Below, in pieces: positions 8,468 to 16,200 of a stretch of DNA of 64,000 nt. The stretch is from Paenibacillus sp. (GTDB lineage: Bacteria; Bacillota; Bacilli; Paenibacillales; YIM-B00363), in the NCBI RefSeq assembly GCF_031177825.1, contig NZ_JAPSKE010000002.1, forward strand, positions 310,001-374,000. Direction: 5' to 3'. The notes under the pieces were generated by a model that worked only from the letters and a program-made list of their open reading frames with translations, ran no database searches and was not told the DNA's origin. The translations under genes and the position numbers were made by a program. Numbering within the stretch: the first letter of the stretch is position 1; the number at the start of each line of letters is the position of its first letter.

Positions 8468-8858
8468 ACCGGCCCAGGGCAAGCGTTGGCTTATCGCTGA
8501 GTCCAAGGAGCCCCCGGGCCTCCCTCACGCTAATGGTCCCTCCCAACACCATCGCATGCCTAACGATTCTGTACTTGCTGAAGCTTTCTGAATCCCCCTC
8601 CCTCCCCTTCGCCGGTCCACTCATGATCATCTCTAACAGCCGACGGCAAACCCAAGGCTTCTCGTTGATGTCGTCAAACGCAAACCGGGCGATGCGCCAA
8701 CCCACACCCTGCAAACTCGCGTCCCTTCTGCGTTCGTCCGCGAATCGTCGCCGTTACTTTTCCGCATCCCCGTAGTTTTCTTTCAAACGTCGGCGACGTT
8801 CTCCCGTGCTTGTTTCAAGATGATCCCGAAACCACGATTCGAATCGGTCCTCGAACAT
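8450..8858 (-). pseudogene. Internally deleted, stop-containing remnant of a nuclease-like (DUF559/VSR-type) gene
   Basis: A normal start survives: ATG at 8858 behind GGAGGGGAGAGG, reading MFEDRFESWFRDHLETSTGE...NYGDAEK, then a TAA in frame at about 8756. Immediately after, in the same frame, is the C-terminal half of the same kind of protein: RRRFADERRRDASLQG, then VGWRIARFAFDDINEKPWVC. From memory this is the architecture of PD-(D/E)XK-like endonuclease-domain proteins common in Paenibacillaceae, in which roughly 80-90 residues carrying the catalytic core lie between these two parts and are absent here. The 3' end near 8450 is approximate and runs into the end of phnC on the opposite strand. 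This accounts for most of the gap 8444-8989. Confidence 0.5.
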
Positions 8859-8893
8859 CAATGCCCCTCTCCCCTCCGGATACAAAGCGCAAC

Positions 8894-8928
8894 AAAAAAA
8901 GCGCCGCAGGCCAAGAGGCCGACGGCGC
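8894..8928 (-). terminator. Terminator of the isomerase/oxidoreductase/AraC operon
   Basis: On the minus strand a GC-rich hairpin (outer GCGCCG/CGGCGC, inner GGCC/GGCC, at 8901-8928) is followed by seven Ts. It lies 62 bases after the stop of the AraC gene, the last gene of the minus-strand operon. Confidence 0.85.
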
Positions 8929-8989
8929 ATGCTTTGCGCGTAAAAGGCACTAACGATGATGATTTTCTACCACGCTCGGCGCTGCCCGC

Positions 8990-9871
8990 TCAACTCCGCC
9001 ACGTACGGGGCGAGGCGGCGAGCGACCGCTTGTATTGCTCGGGCGCGCAACCCTCCCACTGCTTAAAGACGCGGCTGAAGTGCGATAAGTGCTTGAAACC
9101 GACGCGCTCGCTCACTTCGGAAACGGACAGCTCGCCGTCGATGAAGAACAACGTCTTCGCTTGATTGATCCGACGCTGATACAGAAACTGGAACACGGTC
9201 CAGCCGGTCCACGCCTTGAACACCCTGGCGAGATAATGCCGGCTGACATGCAGCTCTCGCTCCACGTCCTCCATCGAGACGTCCTCCGCGTAATGCGATT
9301 CGATGAAGTCGATCACGCGCTGCACATGATGCTCCCGCTCCGGTCGCGCGCCGTCGACGGCGTCCGCCGCCATGGGCGAACGGCAAAGCTCGCCCACGAC
9401 GTACAGCAAGTCGATAAAACGCAGTAGGAACCGCTCGTAGGCGCGCTCCTCCGGCGAGTCCTGCAGCGCCGCCATATCCGCGAGCAGCCGCTCGACCTCG
9501 TCCTTCCGCGCCCCGGTCTGCATCCGATAATTGCGCAGCTCCTCGAACGGCCTCAGCAGCGGAGCGATATATTTCCGATTCATAAACTCGTGCAGAAACT
9601 CCGGCTGAAAATGAATCATGCTCCGCACATACGGCACTCGCGTATCCGGGTTCGGCGTGTGCAGCGTCATGCCGTGCATCAAGATCAAGTCGCCGGGCAA
9701 CAGCGAGTAGACGTTCGGCCCGATGACGTAATTGCATCGTCCGCTGTGAAAGAAGAAGATTTCATAGTGAGGATGCGAATGGAACGTCATCTTCAACGGG
9801 TGATCTTTCCGATGTCCGAGCTCTACGGGTCTCATGTCCAGGGATCCTTCCCGAATCAGGCTTTCCCCCAT
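8990..9871 (-). CDS. AraC-family regulator with N-terminal cupin sensor domain
   Basis: 293 residues. The N-terminal half is a cupin-type ligand-binding domain (FHSHPHYEIFFFHSGR, then YSLLPGDLILMHGMTLHTP). The last 100 residues hold two helix-turn-helix motifs (DVSMEDVERELHVSRHYLAR, then LSVSEVSERVGFKHLSHFSR and the EQYKRS end). It is the last gene of an operon with two oxidoreductases and an isomerase, starting 19 bases after the preceding stop, so it probably senses the pathway's sugar and regulates it. Two starts are possible: ATG at 9871 (GAGGCGGA upstream) or ATG at 9835 (GAAGGA 9 bases upstream). Confidence 0.9.
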   Translation of the reverse strand: MGESLIREGSLDMRPVELGHRKDHPLKMTFHSHPHYEIFFFHSGRCNYVIGPNVYSLLPGDLILMHGMTLHTPNPDTRVPYVRSMIHFQPEFLHEFMNRKYIAPLLRPFEELRNYRMQTGARKDEVERLLADMAALQDSPEERAYERFLLRFIDLLYVVGELCRSPMAADAVDGARPEREHHVQRVIDFIESHYAEDVSMEDVERELHVSRHYLARVFKAWTGWTVFQFLYQRRINQAKTLFFIDGELSVSEVSERVGFKHLSHFSRVFKQWEGCAPEQYKRSLAASPRTWRS

Positions 9872-9890
9872 TGTACAAGATCCGCCTCGC

Positions 9891-10967
9891 TTATTCTACC
9901 CGCTCGGCTTGCAGCTGCGCACGGACGCACAATTCGCCGGCCTTGAACGCGTGCGCTTGCGTCATCGCCTTCTCCGTTCGGTTCAGGCAATCCAAGATCA
10001 ATTCGCCGAAGAACGGATACCCGACCTGGCCGCCGAGCGACAAGTGCTTCTCCCCTTCGCCGTTGACCAAGTATAGATGATCTCCCGATTTCTCCCGCGC
10101 AATATCGATGTACTTCCGAAGCTCGATATAGCCTTCCGTGCCGAGGATGATCGTCCGGCCGTCGCCCCACGTCCCGAGTCCGTTCGGCGTCAGCCAGTCG
10201 ACGCGGAAGTAGTTGGTCGCGCCGTTGTCGCCGATAAGCGTCGCATCGCCGAAGTCCTCCAACTCCGGATAATCTTTGTTATGATAGTTCGCGACCTTGC
10301 TCGACGCGACCCGCGCGTCGGAGCAGCCCGCATAAAACAAGAACTGTTCGATCTGATGGCTGCCGATGTCGCACAGAATGCCGCCGTACTGCGCTTTCTT
10401 GAAAAACCAGTCCGGCCGCGACGGCGCATTCAATCGATGCGGCCCCGTGCCGATCACCTGCACGACGCGCCCGATCGCGCCGTCCGCGATCAGCTGCCCC
10501 GCGAACACCGCGCTCTCGACGTGCAGCCGTTCGCTGTAATACACCATATACTTCTGGCTGGTAGCGGTCGCGGCTTCCCGAGCCGCCTCCACCTGCTCGA
10601 GCGAAGTGAACGGCGTCTTATCCGTAAAGTAATCTTTGCCGTGCTCCATGACCGTAAGGCCGAGCGCGCATCGTTCGGAAGGGATCGCCGCCCCCGCCAC
10701 GAGACGGACGTCGGCGTCCTGCAAAATTTCATCCAACGAACTAGCGACCCGTACGCCCGGGTATTTCGCCACGAACGCTTCGACCTTCTTCGGGTCGGGG
10801 TCGTACACCCACTTCAGCGTGCCGCCCGCCTCGACCAAGCCGTTGCATTGGCCGTAGATGTGACCGTGCTCGAGCGCCGTCGCGGCGAAGACGAATTCGC
10901 CCTTCTCCACGACCGGCTTCGGTTTCCCTTGCGGGGCATAGTTCATGCCGTCGTTTTTTTGCACCAT
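9891..10967 (-). CDS. Gfo/Idh/MocA-family oxidoreductase
   Basis: 358-residue NAD(P)-dependent dehydrogenase-type protein. The N-terminal Rossmann part is divergent: instead of an early GxGxxG it has FAATALEHGHIYGQCNGLVEAG, then VYDPDPKKVEAF. The conserved family segment is MEHGKDYFTDKTPFTSLEQV, in place of the usual EKP motif. The C-terminal domain has YGGILCDIGSHQIEQFLFYAG, the usual G..D.G.H..D motif region. This subgroup usually acts on sugars or cyclitols, but the substrate is unknown. ATG at 10967 follows GGGGG. It starts 19 bases after the previous oxidoreductase in the same operon. Confidence 0.88.
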   Translation of the reverse strand: MVQKNDGMNYAPQGKPKPVVEKGEFVFAATALEHGHIYGQCNGLVEAGGTLKWVYDPDPKKVEAFVAKYPGVRVASSLDEILQDADVRLVAGAAIPSERCALGLTVMEHGKDYFTDKTPFTSLEQVEAAREAATATSQKYMVYYSERLHVESAVFAGQLIADGAIGRVVQVIGTGPHRLNAPSRPDWFFKKAQYGGILCDIGSHQIEQFLFYAGCSDARVASSKVANYHNKDYPELEDFGDATLIGDNGATNYFRVDWLTPNGLGTWGDGRTIILGTEGYIELRKYIDIAREKSGDHLYLVNGEGEKHLSLGGQVGYPFFGELILDCLNRTEKAMTQAHAFKAGELCVRAQLQAERVE

Positions 10968-10986
10968 TTTCCAATATCCCCCGCCC

Positions 10987-12159
10987 TTATGAATTGAACG
11001 TGCCGCCGACGCTCAGCACCTTGTCGCCCGAAGCCTCCGGCTTCTTGAACGTCGAAGCGCGAATACGCTCCTGTAGCAGCTCATAATACAGCTCTTCGTC
11101 GATCGGAAGATCGACCCAGTTGTCGGTCCAGGTAGACAGATGCATCGCGTTCGACAATGTGAGTCCCTTGATGCCTTCTTCCCCTGGGGCGATAAGCGGC
11201 GCGCCGTTCAGAATCGCGTCGACGAAGTTTTGCGTAATGCCCATATGTTCCGGACTCGTCCCCACGATCGGAACGTCGCATTTCCAACATTCCGGCTGCC
11301 CGAAGCCGCCCGTGTACGTCGCATTGAACTCCGGCTCGGACACGCGCAGACGCCAGAACGTCAGCTTGCCGTCTTCGATGACGATCTTGCCGCGGTCGCC
11401 CGTCACCTCGAACCGGTTCGTGCCCGGCGCTTCGCCGGTCGTCGTTACGAACACGCCGGTGGCGCCGTTCGCGTACTCGACATAGGCGGTTACGTCGTCC
11501 TCGACCTCGATGTCGCGGTACTTGCCGAAATGGCAGAACGCGCGGACGCGGGTCGGCATCATGCCGATCGTCCACTGCCATAGATCGAGCTGATGCGGGT
11601 CTTGGTTGATCAAGACGCCGCCGCCCTCGCCCGCCCACGTCGCGCGCCAGCCGCCCGAGTTGTAGTAGCTTTGCGAACGGTACCAGTTCGTGATGATCCA
11701 GTTCGTCCGCCGGACTTCCCCCAGCTCGCCGGAGGCGATCAGATCGCGCAGCTTCATATAGATCGGGTTCGTGCGTTGGTTGTACATGATGGAAAACACT
11801 TTCCCGCTCGCCGCCGCCGCTTCGTTCATGAGACGCACTTGCTTCGTATAGACGCCTGCCGGCTTCTCGATGAGGACATGCAGCCCGTGACGGAACGCGA
11901 GAATCGCGCATTCCGGGTGATCGTAGTGCGGCGTCGCGACGAGCACCGCGTCCACGAGGCCGGAGGCGAACATCTCCTCCGCGGATTCGAACGTCGCTAG
12001 TCCTTCGCCGAACGTCTCCTTCGCCTGCTGTCGCTTCGATTCGAACAAGTCGCTGACCGCCGTCAATACGGCGCCCTTCACTTTGCCTTCCGTAAGGTAC
12101 TTCGCGTGCCCCCACCCCATGTTGCCCATGCCGACGATGCCGATTCTGACTTGGTTCAT
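10987..12159 (-). CDS. Gfo/Idh/MocA-family oxidoreductase (inositol/sugar dehydrogenase-like)
   Basis: 390 residues with a standard NAD(P)-binding start (RIGIVGMGNMGWGHAKYL), VATPHYDHPECAILAFRHG, the catalytic-lysine motif LIEKPAGV, and GGGVLINQDPHQLDLWQW, in which the histidine is the likely catalytic residue. This one looks like an active dehydrogenase. The start ATG at 12159 follows GGGGAGAG by 9 bases. It is the second gene of the operon, between the TIM-barrel isomerase and the divergent oxidoreductase. Two such enzymes plus an isomerase are commonly used to oxidise and epimerise a sugar or inositol. Confidence 0.9.
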   Translation of the reverse strand: MNQVRIGIVGMGNMGWGHAKYLTEGKVKGAVLTAVSDLFESKRQQAKETFGEGLATFESAEEMFASGLVDAVLVATPHYDHPECAILAFRHGLHVLIEKPAGVYTKQVRLMNEAAAASGKVFSIMYNQRTNPIYMKLRDLIASGELGEVRRTNWIITNWYRSQSYYNSGGWRATWAGEGGGVLINQDPHQLDLWQWTIGMMPTRVRAFCHFGKYRDIEVEDDVTAYVEYANGATGVFVTTTGEAPGTNRFEVTGDRGKIVIEDGKLTFWRLRVSEPEFNATYTGGFGQPECWKCDVPIVGTSPEHMGITQNFVDAILNGAPLIAPGEEGIKGLTLSNAMHLSTWTDNWVDLPIDEELYYELLQERIRASTFKKPEASGDKVLSVGGTFNS

Positions 12160-12193
12160 ATGCTTGATCTCTCCCCGTTCGAAAATGGTATCC

Positions 12194-13045
12194 TTACGCT
12201 TGCTCCGCCAAGGAGCGAAACCAAACCGCATACGTCGCGAGCATCGTCTTCGTGTCGTGCGTGCCGCTGAAATCCTCGACGCCGAACCAACCGTCGTACC
12301 CGACGGACTTCAAATCGGCGAGCACCTGCTTCCAATCGACGATGCCCCGGTCCATCGCGACCCATCGGCATGTCCACGGCGCACCGGCGGTCTCCCCCGG
12401 GAACCAGCCCGCGTTCTTCACGTGCACGTGAGCGAGGTGCGGCCCGAGCAGCTCCAGTCCCATGCGGAAGTTCTCGTAGCCCTCGTGGATCAAGTTGCCG
12501 GGGTCGTACAGCACGCCGACGTGCTCTGGAGAAAACCGGCCGACGAGACGATGCGCAAGCGAAGCGCTTGCCGTGATCGTCTGGTGGTGCGTCTCGACGA
12601 GTCCCTTCACGCCGTACTTCTTCGACAGCGCCTCGACCGACTCCAGGTACGCAACCGCTTTCGAAAACAAGTCGTTATAATCGGCCGTGCGGTCGTACCG
12701 CGGTACGCCGACGCGGATCGCCTTCGCCCCGAGCCGCGCCGCATGGCGCATCGCCCGCTCGGTCCCTTCGACGTCGCCGGCGGTTAAATACGGCGTCAGC
12801 GCCGCCGTCGTCAAACCATGGCCGCGAACCGCTTCCGCGAGGGCGTCGAGCTCCTCGTCCGTCGTCGTCGCCGGGTCGATCGTACATAAGTTGTTGCCCC
12901 AGAAGGACGGGGCTTCGTTCCTCCGCTCCGGAGCCGTAGACGTATACCGCCATTCCAGACCGTCCAGACCGGCTTCCTTGGCGATCGGGATGAGCTCGGC
13001 CGGCGTTAGATCCGGCGTCGCGACCGTAAACACGGATAGCTTCAT
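12194..13045 (-). CDS. Sugar phosphate isomerase/epimerase family protein (AP-endonuclease-2-like TIM barrel)
   Basis: 283 residues, first gene of the operon. It starts MKLSVFTVATPDLTPAELIPIAKEAGLDGLEWRY, as in IolE/IolI/xylose-isomerase-like TIM barrels. Metal-binding motifs are visible: GLVETHHQTI, GVLYDPGN, HVHVKN and the glutamate near GWFGVEDFSG. It probably isomerises, epimerises or dehydrates the same sugar or inositol derivative handled by the two oxidoreductases downstream. ATG at 13045 follows an AAAAGGAG ribosome site. No iolABCDG-type genes are in the window, so a myo-inositol pathway is not established. Confidence 0.88.
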   Translation of the reverse strand: MKLSVFTVATPDLTPAELIPIAKEAGLDGLEWRYTSTAPERRNEAPSFWGNNLCTIDPATTTDEELDALAEAVRGHGLTTAALTPYLTAGDVEGTERAMRHAARLGAKAIRVGVPRYDRTADYNDLFSKAVAYLESVEALSKKYGVKGLVETHHQTITASASLAHRLVGRFSPEHVGVLYDPGNLIHEGYENFRMGLELLGPHLAHVHVKNAGWFPGETAGAPWTCRWVAMDRGIVDWKQVLADLKSVGYDGWFGVEDFSGTHDTKTMLATYAVWFRSLAEQA

Positions 13046-13180
13046 GTTCGTTACTCCTTTTCGTCCGTTCTGCTATTAACCTTACCATACGAACGCGACG
13101 ATCGGGTTAACTCCGGGTGGGGAGTACGGGTCATCATTTAACTGTGGTTGACTTCATCGTCGAAACGGCTTCCGGAACAA

Positions 13181-13226
13181 ACGAAAAGGGCTGCCCCTCG
13201 CCGGAAATCGGCGAGGAAACAGCCCT
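13181..13226 (-). terminator. Terminator of the LPXTG adhesin gene
   Basis: A long hairpin at 13187-13226 (outer arms AGGGCTG and CAGCCCT, inner CCTCGCC and GGCGAGG) is followed on the minus strand by TTTTCG. It starts 21 bases after the adhesin stop codon. Confidence 0.85.
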
Positions 13227-13247
13227 GCAAATGAAAGGAAAGCTGGA

Positions 13248-16200
13248 TCAGCGATCCGAAACGCTCGTTCTCCGTCGGATTCCCACCGCCAACCCCAGTA
13301 CAATAAGGATCACGCCGGCTACGGTCGCCGCGATCGGGTAGGTTTCCCCGGTTTTCGGAAGTACGGCGCCTTCCCGTCCCTCTTGAGCCGGGAGTTGGCC
13401 ATTGGCGACCGTAACGCCCTTGACGTCGACGGCCAATCGATATTCCGTCACATTGCCTTCGGCATCCGTTACAGCGATGCAGAATTGGTCCGCGCCGACA
13501 TACCCCGGATTCGGCGTGTATTTCCATACGCCGTCTTCGGAGACGGTAGCCGAACCGTTCGACGGATTTCGGCACATCGCCGCCGTCCCGCCTACAGGCA
13601 CTTCGACGCGCCCTTCGACCGTCGTATTTTCCGTCGTTTCGGAGCGAATCACGCCCGGTTGCTCCTCCGACGACTGCGCCTCTTCTTCCGGCGTTTCAGG
13701 CGTTTCCGGCGTTGCAGGCTCTGTCGGTTCCGAAGGTTCTGTCGGATCCGTGTCTGTCGGGTCCGGGACCGTAGGTTCCGGAGGATCTGTCGGCTCCGGA
13801 GGATCTGTCGGCTCCGGAGGATCCGTAGGTTCCGGAGGATCTGTCGGCTCCGGATCCGTTGGATCCGGGTCAGTCGGTCCAGGACCTGGTCCTGGTCCTG
13901 GTCCTGGTCCTGGTCCTGGTCCAGGGCCTGGAGGGGTCTTCTCGTTCTCCACGACGATCTCCCGATTCGCGCTCGTCAGCGTCGCGACGACCGGCGTCGC
14001 GTTCAGGACGTATCCCGTCGGCGCGGCGGTTTCCACGATCCGGTAGTCGCCTGCCGGAAGCTGATCGAAGACGAGCTCCCCGTTCGCGTCCGTCGTTCCC
14101 GTCTCCAGTTCGGTCCAGACGGCGCCCGCGAGACGCTCCAGCTTGAAGCTCGCGCCTGCAAGCTTCTTGGCCGCGTCGGCCGCGTCCACCTTCACGACTG
14201 TAATGTCGTATGTCGGCGGAGGGACGACGACTTTCTCGTTCTCCACGACGATGTTCCGATTCGCGCTCGTCAGCGTCGCGTCGACCGGCGTCGCGTTCAG
14301 GACGTATCCCGTCGGCGCGGCGGTTTCCACGATCCGGTAGTCGCCTGCCGGAAGCTGATCGAAGACGAGCTCCCCGTTCGCATCCGTCGTTCCCGTTTCC
14401 ATTTCGGTCCAGATGCCGCCCGCGAGACGCTCCAGCTTGAAGGTCGCGCCTGCAAGCTTCTCGGCCGCGTCGGCCGCGTCGACCTTCACTACTTTAAGAT
14501 CGTACACCGGCGGAGGGACGACGACTTTCTCGTTGTCGACCTGGATTTCGCGGTCTACGCCTGCCACGGTCACGTTGACCGGCGTCGCGTTCAGCGCGTA
14601 TCCTGCCGGGGCGGCGGTTTCCGTTATTCGGTAATCTCCCGTAGCCAATTGATCGAAGACGAGCTCGCCGTTCACATCCGTCGTCCCCGTCTCTTGCTCG
14701 GTCCAAACGCCCGCAACGAGCCGCTCCAGCTTGAAGCTTGCGCCCTCCAGCTTTACGCCGGCGTCGTCCGCGTCCACCTTCTCTACCGTAATTTTTCGGT
14801 CGGCCGGAACCGGGACCTTGCTGTTTACCACTTTCTGCTGAACGTCGCCGTCCGTGGTAAGTACCGTAAACTCGAGAGGAACGTGATTCAGCACATAACC
14901 GGAAGGCGCTCCGGTCTCCGTCAGCCGGTACGTACCGGAAAGCAGCTTTTCGAACACCGCCGTACCGCCGGCCGTCGTCGTTTGGGTGCCGCGGACTTCC
15001 CATGCGCCGTTCTTAAATCGCTCAAGCTTGAACGTCGCGCCGGAAAGCTTCAAGGCTTCGTTGTCCGCATCTACCTTCTCGACGGTCAGCTTCCGCGTAA
15101 CGCCGCTGCCCGATCCGCCGCCGGAGGAGAAGGATACGACTTCCGTTTCGACATCCGTCTTCGGCACGACGCCGTTGGATCCTTCGAGCGTAACGGAATT
15201 GCCGACCTGTTCGCCGTGCTCCGCATCGATCAAGGTCTCATACTCTAGAATGTACGCTTCCTCGATCGGAGTCGGGAAGGCAAGCTCGAATTGCTGCGTG
15301 CCTGCGACACTGTCGGTCCTGATTTCGAAATCGTAGTTCGTATCGGGTACAAGATCGTTCTTCGTCACCGTACCGTTCTCCGCGACTGCCGTGTCGTACA
15401 GCTTAAAGCTGTCCTCGATCAGCGCTTGATTGCCGCTCGGCGCGTCGACGATGCGCGCATTCTCGATATAGGACAGCCCACGATTGATGTACACCGTCCA
15501 CTTCATCTTGGAGCCGTCTTGAACGCCCGACTTGGACACGTATTCGCCGCCGTGCTTCACTTCAACGGTCGCATTCAAGTCTTTGCTGACCTTCGTCGCG
15601 CCGTTGAACAGATGAGCCGTGTTGTTAACCGAGTCGTCGTTGATTAACGCTCCGTCGTAGGTCGTTTTGAAAGTAATGTAATATGGCGTCGTAATATTCC
15701 CTAAGCCGATCTCGACTTTGTCGGCAGTAGAGTGATTCGTAAACGCGACCGAGCTGCTTTCGTCCGCGGCGTACGTTCCGTTGACGTTGATCGTCATCGG
15801 ATAAACTTTGATGGAACCGACGACCAGCTTCTGCCCGGACTGCAGTTCATCCGAAACAATCGCGTCGGCGACCGACACGCTGTTGTAGTTGACGCCGATG
15901 TCCCATGTTATTTCTTTAGTTTTGGCGTTATATTGGCCTTTTTTGAACCCGTTGTTTTGTATTTCCTCTCTAGGCGTACAAGTCCGCGACTCGCTCTTGT
16001 TCGTGAAATCCTCGTGTCCGGTCCATGCAACGCTCGCCAGGTTCGTGAAGTTCGTGATACTGCCGCCGGCCAAGTCGACGTATTTCGTCTTGTAGCTGAC
16101 GATATACTTTTCCGGGCTCGGCTGATTGAACGTAATAGAGAAGTTTTCGTCGAGTGCGCCGGTATACACGACGTCGACAACGGAAAGATCGACCGGGTTA

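Noticed and set aside
8820..9164. Possible short plus-strand gene downstream of phnC
   Set aside because: It overlaps the terminator and 3' end of the AraC gene, and the translation is of low complexity with no family resemblance. The region is better explained by a decayed minus-strand gene.
13859..14146. Gly/Pro or Val/Leu repeat frames as an independent repeat protein or CRISPR-like array
   Set aside because: The repeats are tandem without unique spacers and code for the wall-spanning part of the adhesin.
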